This document shows positions 1-7,344 of a stretch of DNA of 13,898 bases, piece by piece. A program made the position numbers and the translations under genes. The stretch is from positions 1-13,898 of the forward strand of contig JAQCNG010000118.1 in the NCBI GenBank assembly GCA_028275145.1. Reading direction: 5' to 3'. Position 1 is the stretch's first letter; each line of letters begins with the position of its first letter. Below the pieces are notes generated by a model, which did not search any database, was not told where the DNA came from, and worked only from the letters and a program-made list of their open reading frames with translations. Origin of the DNA: Halovenus sp. (GTDB lineage Archaea > Halobacteriota > Halobacteria > Halobacteriales > Haloarculaceae).

Positions 1-63
1 TCCCGCGACGAACACCACAACCGCAACTGCGAGCAACGGCACCGGCGCGACAGGAACTGACAC
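1..63 (-). CDS. Probable N-terminus of a membrane or exported protein, cut by the window edge
   Basis: Reading leftwards from a GTG at 61-63, the frame stays open to the window edge and gives 21 residues that are almost entirely Val, Ala, Pro and Leu, as in a first membrane helix or signal anchor. A T-rich stretch on the minus strand (plus-strand 83-94) is centred about 26 bp before this GTG, the same promoter-to-start spacing seen for most genes here, so a leaderless transcript is plausible. The gene would be divergent from the propeller gene at 254, with 190 bp between. No function can be assigned from 21 residues. The alternative is that this is chance open frame in GC-rich intergenic DNA. 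Confidence 0.35.
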   Translation of the reverse strand, partial: MSVPVAPVPLLAVAVVVFVAG

Positions 64-222
64 AGCAACCCTACCGGCGGGGCAAACAAAAGCGTGTGCC
101 GGGCTGGAAACGGGACTGCAACGCCGTGAGCGGTGTGGCGACCACAGACAGCAACGAAACCGTCGGCGCATGTGGAGTGGACGTCGGGGGAACCGACGCG
201 GCGGCGACACCGAGAGAACGAG

Positions 223-230
223 GTTTTATA
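223..230 (+). promoter_or_regulatory. TATA box of the propeller gene
   Basis: The sequence GTTTTATA is centred about 27 bp before the ATG at 254, in otherwise very GC-rich DNA. This places the transcription start at or next to the ATG and supports both a leaderless mRNA and the choice of 254 over the in-frame upstream ATG at 170. Confidence 0.7.
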
Positions 231-253
231 CAGTCGTCGGCAACGGTCACACA

Positions 254-2083
254 ATGAACGCGGAACCGACGCGTCGCGAACTGCTCTCGGGGGTGGCCGT
301 GGCGGCGGCCGCGACAGCGGGGGCACACACCGGAACAGTCGGCGCGCAGGCGACGCTCGGGCGGTGGCCGACGTTCGGGTACGACCTGGGAAACACCGGG
401 CACAACCCGGACGCCGCGGGGGTGGCGGCCAGTCCCGGCCCGGCGTGGGCGTTCGAGGCCGACACCGACACCGACAACGCCGTAAGCGCCGCGGCCGCAG
501 TCGCGGACGGGCGCATCTACGTCGGGAGCGAGAACAACAGGCTGTATGCGCTCGACCGGTCGGACGGCACCGAGATGTGGCGGGTCGACACGGGGGCTCC
601 GGTCCGCTCGACGCCGGCCGTCGTGGACGGAACCGTCTACGCCAGCAACGACGGTGGCCGTGTTCTCGCGGTGGACGCCGAGACCGGAGCGCCACAGTGG
701 GACCTCACTGTCGGCGGGCGGGTTCGTGGCTCGCCGGCGGTCGCAGACGGGCGGGTTCACGTCGGGAGTGGCAACGGGGCGGTCTACGCAATCGACGCCG
801 CGGACGGCGGGCAGGTGTGGGCCTTCGAGGAGCCAGAGGAGCGGGTCAACACCGCGCCGGCAGTCGTCACCGGCGAGGGCGAGACAGACCTGCGTGTCTA
901 CGTCGGGAGCGAGGACGGGCGGGTGTACGCCATCGACGGCATCAGCGGGAACGAGGTGTGGTCGTTCGAGACCAGCGAGGGGCCGGTCACGGGGTCGCCG
1001 GCAGTCGCCGGCGGCCGGGTCTACGTCGGCGGTGGCATCGACGAACAGGTGTACGCGCTCGCGGCCGACAGCGGCGAGGTGGACTGGCAGTTCGCCACCG
1101 GCGGTGCGACGGTCACGTCACCGGCGGTTGTCGACGGCCGGGTGTACGTTGCCAGTCGTGCCGGCGGGAGGAGCACGCTCCACGCACTCGAGGCGGGCGA
1201 GGAGCGCTGGGTGTTCGAGGGTGACCTGGAACTGACCGCACCGGCAGTGGCGGACGGCCGGGTCTACGTCGCCAGTCGCGCCGGGACCGTCTACGCCGTC
1301 GACAGCGATGGGCAGACAGACTGGTCGTTCGAGGCCGACGGCCCCGTCCAGTCCTCGCTCGCTGTCGCGGGTGACCGCCTCTACTTCGGTACCAAAACCG
1401 GAGTCGTGTACGCGCTCACAGAGGATGGCGACGCCGTTGTCGGCGACGGGCAACCGTCGGACAACCCCAGTCGCGGGTCGCCCGGCGGCGGCGGCAGTCC
1501 CGGTGTCGGCTCCGGCCGGTTCGGGTTCCTGCTCTTTCCGGCGACGTTGGTGGCGTTCGTCGCGACTGTCGCCGGAGGGCTGTACGCCGCACACCGCGCC
1601 GGACTGCTGGCCCGAATCGAGAGCGCCGCCGACAGTGTCGACACGCTGTTTGCTCCCCCGCCGGAGGACGGCGAGGCCGAGGCCGACGGGGAGGACGACG
1701 AACCGACGGAGGTGTGGGAGCTCGTCCTCGCGGATGTTATAGACCGGGCCGAACAGACCGACCGGACGGCCACGCAGGACCTGCTGGTCGCGAAGTACGT
1801 CGACAGCGACAGCCTCGAGTCGCCGGTCGTGGCCTACGAGATAGAGTCCTACCGCGAGGACCCCGCGCGAATCCGTCTCACCGAACCACGCTTCGGGGAC
1901 GATGACCACGGCGACGTGCGGCCGCTCGGCGACGGCTGGGCGCTCGACGACGACCACCTTGTTTTCGAGGCGACAATCGACCCCGGGGAGAGTCTCCGGA
2001 CTCTCGTCGGTCGCCCGGACTGCCCCCCCGAACTGCTCGGGGACCTGCTGGAGCGGCCCGACATCACCGTCGAGTCGACCTGA
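254..2083 (+). CDS. Tat-exported, membrane-anchored PQQ-like beta-propeller protein
   Basis: 609 residues. The N-terminus has a twin-arginine signal (TRRELLSG at 6-13, then an Ala/Val-rich core to about 31), so the protein is probably exported folded. Residues about 83-388 hold eight copies of a roughly 40-residue unit of the type DGRVYVGS...VYAL, as expected for an eight-bladed PQQ/BamB-like propeller. A Gly/Ser/Pro linker (about 398-422) leads to one membrane helix (about 424-447) followed by positive residues (HRAG, ARIE) that favour a cytoplasmic C-terminus. The last 160 residues are acidic and form a separate domain, reminiscent of C-terminal domains I recall from other haloarchaeal proteins. 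Substrate is unknown: such propellers can bind PQQ, act as assembly scaffolds or bind proteins. No dehydrogenase or cytochrome haem motif is visible, so I do not call it an enzyme. The ATG at 254 is preferred because the Tat motif and TATA box fit it. Confidence 0.85.
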   Translation: MNAEPTRRELLSGVAVAAAATAGAHTGTVGAQATLGRWPTFGYDLGNTGHNPDAAGVAASPGPAWAFEADTDTDNAVSAAAAVADGRIYVGSENNRLYALDRSDGTEMWRVDTGAPVRSTPAVVDGTVYASNDGGRVLAVDAETGAPQWDLTVGGRVRGSPAVADGRVHVGSGNGAVYAIDAADGGQVWAFEEPEERVNTAPAVVTGEGETDLRVYVGSEDGRVYAIDGISGNEVWSFETSEGPVTGSPAVAGGRVYVGGGIDEQVYALAADSGEVDWQFATGGATVTSPAVVDGRVYVASRAGGRSTLHALEAGEERWVFEGDLELTAPAVADGRVYVASRAGTVYAVDSDGQTDWSFEADGPVQSSLAVAGDRLYFGTKTGVVYALTEDGDAVVGDGQPSDNPSRGSPGGGGSPGVGSGRFGFLLFPATLVAFVATVAGGLYAAHRAGLLARIESAADSVDTLFAPPPEDGEAEADGEDDEPTEVWELVLADVIDRAEQTDRTATQDLLVAKYVDSDSLESPVVAYEIESYREDPARIRLTEPRFGDDDHGDVRPLGDGWALDDDHLVFEATIDPGESLRTLVGRPDCPPELLGDLLERPDITVEST

Positions 2084-2133
2084 CCGGTCGCGGGCAGTCC
2101 ACAGAGCCGTCCAGCACCCCGTACCGACCGGGA

Positions 2134-2143
2134 GGTTTTTTTC
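2134..2143 (+). promoter_or_regulatory. TATA-like promoter element of pdxT
   Basis: A run of seven T (2136-2142) is centred about 26 bp before the pdxT ATG at 2165, in the 81-bp gap after the propeller gene. It suggests that pdxT has its own, leaderless transcript. Confidence 0.55.
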
Positions 2144-2164
2144 CCGTCACACCGACAGTCCAGT

Positions 2165-2782
2165 ATGACGCTGACCGCGGGAGTCGTCGCCGTACAGGGG
2201 GACGTCAGCGAGCACGGACAGGCGATACGGCGGGCCGGCGAGACAAACGGCCACGAGGTGGAGGTGGTCGAGATACGGCAGTCAGGTATCGTGCCGGAGT
2301 GTGATCTGTTGTTGCTCCCCGGGGGCGAGTCGACGGCGATCTCGCGGCTGGCCCACCGGGAGGGTATCGCGGCGGAGATGCGCGACCACGTTGCCGAGGG
2401 CCGACCGGTGCTCGCGACGTGTGCGGGGCTCATCCTGCTCAGTCAGGATTCCGGTGACGAGCGCGTCGAGACGCTGGACCTGCTGGACGTGGCCGTCGAG
2501 CGCAACGCCTTTGGCCGCCAGCGCGACAGTTTCGAGGCGCCGCTGTCGGTGCGGGGGCTCGAGGAACCGTTTCCGGCGGTGTTCATCCGCGCGCCGGCCA
2601 TCGACTCCGTCGGTGATGGGGTCGAGGTACTCGCCGAGTGGGACGACCGGCCGGTCGCCGTCCGCCAGGGGAGTGTCGTCGGGACGGCGTTTCACCCGGA
2701 GCTGCGGGCCGACCCCCGGGTTCACGAGCTCGCCTTCTTCGAGACGGGTCGGGCGGTCACCGGCAACGGTCAGGGTAAATAG
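2165..2782 (+). CDS. pdxT: Pyridoxal 5'-phosphate synthase, glutaminase subunit PdxT
   Basis: 205 residues, the normal length for PdxT (class I glutamine amidotransferase). It hydrolyses glutamine and passes ammonia to PdxS, which makes pyridoxal 5'-phosphate from ribose 5-phosphate and glyceraldehyde 3-phosphate (DXP-independent route). Visible motifs: N-terminal GVVAVQGDVSEH, PGGEST (52-57) for the oxyanion strand, nucleophile Cys86 in LATCAGLILL, RNAFGRQ (113-119), FIRAP (140-144), and the His177-Pro-Glu179 pair in FHPEL completing the catalytic triad. All catalytic residues are present. pdxS is not in this window, so the two subunits are encoded apart. The 3' end overlaps the convergent gene at 2770 by 13 bp. 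Confidence 0.96.
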   Translation: MTLTAGVVAVQGDVSEHGQAIRRAGETNGHEVEVVEIRQSGIVPECDLLLLPGGESTAISRLAHREGIAAEMRDHVAEGRPVLATCAGLILLSQDSGDERVETLDLLDVAVERNAFGRQRDSFEAPLSVRGLEEPFPAVFIRAPAIDSVGDGVEVLAEWDDRPVAVRQGSVVGTAFHPELRADPRVHELAFFETGRAVTGNGQGK

Positions 2783-3399
2783 CGGACGCTGACGACCCCC
2801 CGTTCGTCGGTGCGTATCTCGACGCGGTCGACGCCGTAGCGCGCGGCGTTCTTGTAGGTCATCTCGTCCTCGTGGAGTTCCTCGGCGGTCTGTTCGACGT
2901 CGTCGGAGTCGACACTGAGCACGTGTATCTCGCCCTCGCCCTCGCGGTCGATTGCGACAGCCTCCATCTCGTCCATCTCGTCGGCGGCGGTCTGGACCTG
3001 CCGGGTCGGCGGTTCGGGGCTGCGCTCGACCGGCACGGTGTAGGTTGTCTCGAGTTCGTCGACGAGATACGACACCTCCATGGGTGGCTGGGCCTCCAGT
3101 GTCGCCTCCAGGATGTCGTGGTTCTCGACGCCGGGGTTCTCGATGAGCGTGAATATCTGGCCCGTGTGGACCTCGTGGAGTGTGACCGAGACGTCGGTGG
3201 CGTATTTCACGTAGAACGTGCCGGAGGCAGTCTCGGGGTCGCCGGTGTTCTCGCCGACCGGCGCGTCGAGTTGGACCGACGTGCCGTCGGTGTCCTCGTC
3301 CGACGAGGGCTGGCCGTACATGCTCATCGGGTCGTCCTCGCCACCCGCGTCGTCGCTCCCCGCTGTCTCGTCGGTATCATCGCCGTCGTCGGGTGTCAT
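2770..3399 (-). CDS. Haloarchaeal acidic protein, DUF5812-like
   Basis: 209 residues from the ATG at 3397-3399. The first 45 residues are a disordered, extremely acidic Asp/Glu/Ser/Gly stretch. The rest looks folded: a strand-rich part (FYVKYATDVSVTLHEVHTGQ, FTLIENPG, ILEATLEAQPPMEVSYLV), then TIPVER-like VPVERSPEPPTRQ, and a C-terminal part ending YGVDRVEIRTDERGVVSVRYLP. This pattern matches my recollection of a haloarchaea-only family (DUF5812), with no known role; the family number should be confirmed. A TATA-like element (plus-strand 3423-3429) lies about 27 bp upstream of the chosen ATG, which argues against a longer start at 3555 that would run through the pgi promoter. It is divergent from pgi (154 bp between) and convergent with pdxT. 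Confidence 0.8.
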   Translation of the reverse strand: MTPDDGDDTDETAGSDDAGGEDDPMSMYGQPSSDEDTDGTSVQLDAPVGENTGDPETASGTFYVKYATDVSVTLHEVHTGQIFTLIENPGVENHDILEATLEAQPPMEVSYLVDELETTYTVPVERSPEPPTRQVQTAADEMDEMEAVAIDREGEGEIHVLSVDSDDVEQTAEELHEDEMTYKNAARYGVDRVEIRTDERGVVSVRYLP

Positions 3400-3422
3400 A
3401 CACCCCGTTACGACCAGCGTCT

Positions 3423-3429
3423 GTTTTGG
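3423..3429 (-). promoter_or_regulatory. TATA-like element of the DUF5812-like gene
   Basis: On the minus strand CCAAAAC is centred about 27 bp before the ATG at 3399, consistent with a leaderless transcript. It sits in the 154-bp divergent gap shared with pgi. Confidence 0.45.
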
Positions 3430-3522
3430 GGTTTCGACTTCCGGCCCCGGCGGACGGCTCCCCGACCGTGTCGTGGGCCCGAACACCGGGTCGGGGTGAC
3501 TCGTCGTGCGGTCGACCGCAGA

Positions 3523-3530
3523 AGCTAACA
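3523..3530 (+). promoter_or_regulatory. TATA-like element of pgi
   Basis: AGCTAACA is centred about 27 bp before the pgi ATG at 3554. It is a weak match to a haloarchaeal TATA box, supported mainly by its position. A short GGAG also lies 3 nt before the ATG. Confidence 0.45.
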
Positions 3531-3553
3531 GCCATCCCCCCGAGTGTGGAGAC

Positions 3554-4849
3554 ATGCAGGTCGATATCGGGAACGCACTGGCGGCGGTGGCCGAACCGGG
3601 CGTCGAGGAGTCGGCGCTCGAGGCACTCGACGGGCGCGTCGCGGACGCACACGAGCGAATCGAGGCGGGCCGCGACCGCGACGAGTTCGGCTACGCGGCG
3701 CTGAACCTGCCCCACACGGCCGACCCGGAGGCCATCCGGACGGCCGTCGAACCGGTCTCGGATGCCGACGCGGTGCTGACGGTCGGCATCGGGGGGAGCG
3801 CACTCGGCGCGGCGACAGTCACGACGGCACTCGGACCCGCCGGGGTCGACCACCGTGTCCTCGACAACGTCGACCCCGCGCACGTGCGAGCGACCCTCGA
3901 CGAACTGTCGCTCGCGGACACGGCGGTACAAGTGGTCTCTCGCTCGGGGACCACCGCCGAGACGCTCGCGAACTTTCTGGTGGTCCGGGACGCGATGGAC
4001 CGGGCGGGTGTGGACTGGGCCGAACGGACCGTCGTCACGACCGGGACCGATGGCCCGCTGCGCGCGCTCGCCGACGAGCACGGACTGCCGGCTCTGTCGA
4101 CACCCGAGGGTGCGCCGGGCCGGTTCTCCGCGCTGTCGACGGTGGGGCTGGTGCCGGCAGCCGTTCGGGGCCACGATATCGAGGCACTGCTGGCCGGGGC
4201 CCGCGCGGCAGACACAGAGCAGTCGGGGTCGCTGTTCGACGCCCCGGCGTACGCGTACGGCGCACTCTCGTACGCGCTCGACGAGCGGGGCGCGGGCACC
4301 AGCGTGATGATGCCTTACGCGGAAGGGCTGGAGCCGTTTGCGGAGTGGTTCGCACAGCTGTGGGCCGAGAGTCTCGGCAAGAACGGCGGCGGACAGACAC
4401 CGGTCCGGGCGCTGGGCGCGACCGACCAGCACTCACAGCTCCAGCTCTACCGCGCCGGCCCGCGGGACAAGTTCGTGACGCTGGTCCGACCGCGCGAGCG
4501 ACCCGAGCGGCCGGTTCCCGACACCGACATCGAGGCGCTGTCGTACCTGGGTGGGACGGGGCTGGGCGCGTTGCTCGACGCCGAGTTCGAGGCGACGGAG
4601 GCCAGTCTGGCCGCGGCCGGCCGGCCGAGCGTCCGCATCGAGATCGACCGGCTCGACGCACACGGGCTGGGGGAGTTGCTGTACAGCATGGAGGCGGCCT
4701 GCATCTTGGCGGGTGAGCTTTACGATGTCGAGACGTTCACCCAGCCGGCTGTCGAGTGGGGCAAGCGTGCGGCCCGGGGTCTGCTCGGCGGGAGTGACAG
4801 CCCAGAGGCGGATGCTGTGGCCGACAAACACCGGTTCGTCGTCGAGTAG
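3554..4849 (+). CDS. pgi: Glucose-6-phosphate isomerase
   Basis: 431 residues, the short PGI form seen in archaea and many bacteria. It interconverts glucose 6-phosphate and fructose 6-phosphate in the cytoplasm, in haloarchaea mainly for gluconeogenesis and hexose supply. Two SIS sugar-phosphate folds are visible: GIGGSALGA (78-86) and SRSGTTAETL (119-128) bind phosphate, APGRFSALSTVGLVPAA (187-203) matches the first PGI signature, KNGGGQTPVRALGATDQHSQ (276-294) carries the active-site Asp-Gln-His, and QPAVEWGKRAARGLL (397-411) carries the C-terminal catalytic Lys404. Nothing is missing. The ATG at 3554 is chosen over the in-frame ATG at 3506 because the latter lies upstream of the TATA-like element. 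It is convergent with the membrane protein gene, 54 bp apart. Confidence 0.96.
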   Translation: MQVDIGNALAAVAEPGVEESALEALDGRVADAHERIEAGRDRDEFGYAALNLPHTADPEAIRTAVEPVSDADAVLTVGIGGSALGAATVTTALGPAGVDHRVLDNVDPAHVRATLDELSLADTAVQVVSRSGTTAETLANFLVVRDAMDRAGVDWAERTVVTTGTDGPLRALADEHGLPALSTPEGAPGRFSALSTVGLVPAAVRGHDIEALLAGARAADTEQSGSLFDAPAYAYGALSYALDERGAGTSVMMPYAEGLEPFAEWFAQLWAESLGKNGGGQTPVRALGATDQHSQLQLYRAGPRDKFVTLVRPRERPERPVPDTDIEALSYLGGTGLGALLDAEFEATEASLAAAGRPSVRIEIDRLDAHGLGELLYSMEAACILAGELYDVETFTQPAVEWGKRAARGLLGGSDSPEADAVADKHRFVVE

Positions 4850-4903
4850 GCCGGTCTCGCGGGTCGTCTCGCCCCCGGCCGGGTGTGCGGTGTCCGCCCG
4901 CGT

Positions 4904-5551
4904 TCACGGCCGCACGGACCACCACAGAGCCGCGAAGATAACCCCGAGCAGACCACCGCTCACCCCGGAGACCAGCCGCATATCGAGGGTCACCTGCTCG
5001 AGCGGTCGGTAGACGGTGATTCCCGCGTCGTGCAGTTGTTCGGGTCCGCTGGGGAGGACTGCCCCGACAACCAGCAACACCAGCGGCGCGAGAACCGCCA
5101 GCGTCCCCCAGACCTGAAACCACATGACGAAGTCCTCGATCCGGAGCTGTTTCGTTATCTTCTCTCTCGACAGGGAGGTCCCGTCGGCCCGCTCTCGAAC
5201 GTATTTCAGCATGTACACCCCGACGAAAAACGTGTTCAGATTCCCGAGCAGGATGACGAACCCTGCCCACAGGCTCAATGTCTCGGGGAGCGCACCCGTC
5301 CCCTCGATTGCGCGGATGCTGTCGCGGCGGACGTACACTGCCGGTGCAGCCAGCATCGAAATCAGAAGCGTGCCGAGGGTGAGCAGCATCTTCGATTTGA
5401 GAGAGATGGGAAAGACGACACCGATATCCGACCTGATCTCCCTGTACTGTTTGCCCTCGGTGTGTGGTATCCGGTTTACCGGTGCCATGCAGGCGCGTCG
5501 TATCCTGCCGGCCAGACCAGAGTCCACGCCGGAGTCCGAACGTTCTGCCAT
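4904..5551 (-). CDS. Four-helix membrane protein of unknown function
   Basis: 215 residues from the ATG at 5549-5551. Four hydrophobic segments are visible: about 54-74 (LLTLGTLLISMLAAP), 92-114 (LSLWAGFVILLGNLNTFFVG), 150-175 (FVMWFQVWGTLAVLAPLVLL) and 193-212 (SGVSGGLLGVIFAALWW). The 50-residue N-terminus and the loop between helices 2 and 3 (KYVRERADGTSLSREKITKQ) are basic, so both are probably cytoplasmic with both ends inside. I recognise no family and no catalytic or transport motif. The frame stays open far upstream, but that extension is Arg/Pro-rich antisense to the 5656 gene and is not coding. A weak TATA-like ACAAAT (plus-strand 5575-5580) sits about 27 bp before the chosen ATG. 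Base composition here is less GC-rich than in neighbours, as expected for membrane segments. Confidence 0.8.
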   Translation of the reverse strand: MAERSDSGVDSGLAGRIRRACMAPVNRIPHTEGKQYREIRSDIGVVFPISLKSKMLLTLGTLLISMLAAPAVYVRRDSIRAIEGTGALPETLSLWAGFVILLGNLNTFFVGVYMLKYVRERADGTSLSREKITKQLRIEDFVMWFQVWGTLAVLAPLVLLVVGAVLPSGPEQLHDAGITVYRPLEQVTLDMRLVSGVSGGLLGVIFAALWWSVRP

Positions 5552-5625
5552 TACCGATGGATTCGCCCGGTTGGATTTGTCCCTGTCGGTTCGGGGCCCT
5601 GCCGAGCGGGTACCGGGAACGCTAC

Positions 5626-5633
5626 GCTTTTTA
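5626..5633 (+). promoter_or_regulatory. TATA box of the Gly/Met-rich protein gene
   Basis: CTTTTTAA is centred about 27 bp before the ATG at 5656, a good haloarchaeal TATA match that predicts a leaderless transcript. It lies in the 104-bp divergent gap shared with the membrane protein gene. Confidence 0.65.
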
Positions 5634-5655
5634 ATCCGGCACCGGAAGATGGTGT

Positions 5656-6051
5656 ATGACAGACGAGCACGACGAGGAGACCACCGAGGCCGAAACAGAG
5701 AGCGAGCAGTCCGACGGCGAGGAGGAGTCGTCGTTCCGCGAGCGGGTCGAGGAGATTCGCCAGAAGCGCGCCGAGGAGGGCGGCGAGGAGGGCGAGGGCG
5801 GACGCGGCCCCCCCGAGGGGATGATGGGCGGTGGCGGCGGGCCCGGGATGGGCGGCGGCGGCATGGGTGGGGGTAACCCCTTTGCCGAGATGATGGGCGG
5901 CATGATGGGCGGTGGCGGCGGTATGGGCGGGGGCCCTGGCCGCGGCGAGGAGGACAGCGAGGAGGTCGTCCGGGAGCTGCGGAAACTCCGTGACGAGGTC
6001 CACGACCTCCGCCGCTCGGTCGACCGCATCGCCGACGCGCTCGAGGACTGA
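5656..6051 (+). CDS. Small acidic protein with a Gly/Met-rich centre
   Basis: 131 residues in three parts. Residues 1-50 are very acidic (Glu/Asp/Thr/Ser) with a short charged helix (FRERVEEIRQKRAEE, 27-41). Residues 51-94 are low-complexity Gly and Met, with nine Met, including MMGGMMGGGGGMGGG. Residues 97-130 are a probable amphipathic helix or coiled coil (EEVVRELRKLRDEVHDLRRS, then VDRIADALE). No signal peptide or membrane helix is visible. I do not recognise a named family. The Gly/Met stretch resembles the GGM tails of group I and group II chaperonins, and the next gene encodes NAC, a nascent-chain factor, so a role in protein folding is possible but is inference only. Its own TATA box and a downstream hairpin suggest a single-gene transcript. 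Confidence 0.8.
   Translation: MTDEHDEETTEAETESEQSDGEEESSFRERVEEIRQKRAEEGGEEGEGGRGPPEGMMGGGGGPGMGGGGMGGGNPFAEMMGGMMGGGGGMGGGPGRGEEDSEEVVRELRKLRDEVHDLRRSVDRIADALED
5821..5921 (+). repeat. In-frame 20-bp direct repeats in the Gly/Met-coding tract
   Basis: ATGATGGGCGGTGGCGGCGG occurs at 5821-5840 and again at 5902-5921. The 81-bp spacing is exactly 27 codons, so both copies encode the same MMGGGGG peptide. Additional shorter GGC/ATG-rich units lie between. This is a low-complexity coding repeat that could expand or contract by slippage without breaking the frame. Confidence 0.8.
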
Positions 6052-6090
6052 CCCGACCGGGGCGGCCGGCCCGAACTCGGGGGCGGACAT

Positions 6091-6117
6091 CTGCCCGTGC
6101 ATCGTCGTCACGGGCAG
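6091..6117 (+). terminator. Hairpin between the Gly/Met-rich gene and nac
   Basis: CTGCCCGTG (6091-6099) and CACGGGCAG (6109-6117) form a perfect 9-bp stem with a 9-nt loop. It lies 40 bp after the stop of the 5656 gene and about 20 bp before the nac TATA box. No T-tract follows, so it may be a terminator, an mRNA 3'-end stabiliser or an operator for nac; the sequence does not decide. Confidence 0.45.
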
Positions 6118-6136
6118 TCCAGTCCGGCAACGCAGG

Positions 6137-6145
6137 GCTTTTTAT
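6137..6145 (+). promoter_or_regulatory. TATA box of the nac-trmI unit
   Basis: GCTTTTTAT is centred about 27 bp before the nac ATG at 6168. It is one of the best TATA matches in the window and predicts a leaderless nac-trmI transcript. Confidence 0.7.
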
Positions 6146-6167
6146 GTCGACAGGATAACCTAGGGGT

Positions 6168-6557
6168 ATGTTTGGAGGAGGCGGCGGCGGACTCGATCCG
6201 AGCAAGATGCAACAGATGATGAAACAGATGGGCATCGACATCGAGGAGATCGATGCCGAGGAGGTCGTCATCCGGACGGCCGATGAGGAACTCGTGTTCA
6301 CGGACGCCGATGTCCAGCGCATGGATGCCCAGGGCCAGCAGACTTACAACGTCGTCGGTCAACCCGAGAGTCGCGAGCGGGGCAGTCCCTCCGCAATCGA
6401 GGGCGAGGGCGAGAACGAGGACGAGGACGAGGAGGGCATCCCACAGGCGGATATCCAGATGGTCGCTGAAAAGGCGGGTGTGAGCGGGGCACGGGCCCGC
6501 GAGGCGCTCGAGGCGGCCGACGGACGGCCGGTGGACGCTATCAATCGGCTCCAGTAG
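6168..6557 (+). CDS. nac: Archaeal nascent polypeptide-associated complex protein (NAC alpha type)
   Basis: 129 residues. Archaeal NAC forms a homodimer at the ribosomal exit tunnel and contacts emerging chains. The N-terminus ([20 protein letters not shown]) is the usual Gly- and Met-rich lead. It is followed by the NAC domain (about 20-62: [40 protein letters not shown]), an acidic linker of Glu/Asp/Gly (about 74-90), and a C-terminal UBA domain (about 92-129: [20 protein letters not shown], then [19 protein letters not shown]). All parts are present. It has its own TATA box, and trmI begins one base after its stop, so the two are almost certainly cotranscribed. Confidence 0.96.
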   Translation: MFGGGGGGLDPSKMQQMMKQMGIDIEEIDAEEVVIRTADEELVFTDADVQRMDAQGQQTYNVVGQPESRERGSPSAIEGEGENEDEDEEGIPQADIQMVAEKAGVSGARAREALEAADGRPVDAINRLQ

Positions 6558-6558
6558 C

Positions 6559-7278
6559 GTGGCACTGCTGTTCACCCGCGAGAACCGCGAGTATCTGCTG
6601 GACCCGGGCGAGACACTGGAGACCGACCTGGGTGTGCTGGAGGTGCCGGAGGACGTGGAACACGGTGACACCGTGGAGACACATCTGGGCACCGCCTTCG
6701 TCGCCCGAAAGCTCCGCGGGCCGGACCTGTTTCACAACCTCGAACGGACCGGTGCGCCGATGTTACCCCGGGATATCGGGCTGGTCGTCGGGCACGCGGG
6801 CATCCAGCGCACCGACCGCGTGCTCGATGCGGGCACAGGTACGGGCGTGCTCGCGGTCACACTCGGTCGTCTGGGCGCGACGGTAGAGACCTACGAGCGC
6901 GACCCGGAGTTTGCCGAGGTTGCCCGCGAGAACGTCGCGCTCGCGGGGGTTTCCGACAACGTGACCGTCCACACCGGCGACGTGACCGACCATCTGGACG
7001 AACACGCCGGACTCGACGCGGTGACACTCGACACGGAGGACGCACCGGCAGTTGTCGGGGCCACACCGGACCTGCTGGCCACCGGCGGGTCTGTCGCCGT
7101 CTACTCGCCGTTCGTGGAGGACGCCCGCGAGGTGTCCGAAACCGCGCGGACGGCCGGACTCGAGGACGTCCGGACACTCGAGACCATCCAGCGCGAGATG
7201 AAATTCGACGAGCGCGGTTCCCGCCCCTCCACGGCGGGTGTCGGACACACCGGATTTCTGACAGTCGGCCGGCGCTGA
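6559..7278 (+). CDS. trmI: tRNA (adenine-N1)-methyltransferase, TrmI type
   Basis: 239 residues. A class I SAM-dependent methyltransferase of the TrmI family, which in archaea makes m1A at tRNA positions 57/58 in the T loop. An N-terminal small beta domain (1-60) precedes a hydrophobic stretch typical of the family (GAPMLPRDIGLVVGHAGIQR, 66-85). SAM motif I is VLDAGTGTGVLAVTLG (88-103), the acidic residue after strand 2 is in YERDPEFAEVARENV (112-126), and the C-terminus RPSTAGVGHTGFLTVGRR is the family's usual ending. The start is GTG at 6559, one base after the nac stop, with no Shine-Dalgarno sequence, so translation probably depends on reinitiation after nac. Substrate position is inferred from the family, not seen. 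Confidence 0.9.
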   Translation: MALLFTRENREYLLDPGETLETDLGVLEVPEDVEHGDTVETHLGTAFVARKLRGPDLFHNLERTGAPMLPRDIGLVVGHAGIQRTDRVLDAGTGTGVLAVTLGRLGATVETYERDPEFAEVARENVALAGVSDNVTVHTGDVTDHLDEHAGLDAVTLDTEDAPAVVGATPDLLATGGSVAVYSPFVEDAREVSETARTAGLEDVRTLETIQREMKFDERGSRPSTAGVGHTGFLTVGRR

Positions 7279-7344
7279 GCGCGGTCAGTCGACTCTTTGA
7301 CAGCCGTCGTGGAGTTGTCTCTCTGTCAACGGTGGGGTAAACAA

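Noticed and set aside
133..1235. Long Arg-rich open frames on both strands over the propeller gene
   Set aside because: They are frame shadows of high-GC coding DNA; composition is Arg/Gly/Ser-rich, not the acidic bias of haloarchaeal proteins.
3400..3555. Longer start of the DUF5812-like protein, with a lipobox-like VTGC just before the chosen Met
   Set aside because: No hydrophobic or twin-arginine segment precedes the Cys, and the extension overlaps the pgi start and promoter, so it is not a lipoprotein signal.
5552..6322. N-terminal extension of the four-helix membrane protein
   Set aside because: The added 257 residues are Arg/Pro/Ser-rich antisense of the Gly/Met-rich gene and cross its promoter; a start at 5551 fits the TATA-like element and membrane topology.
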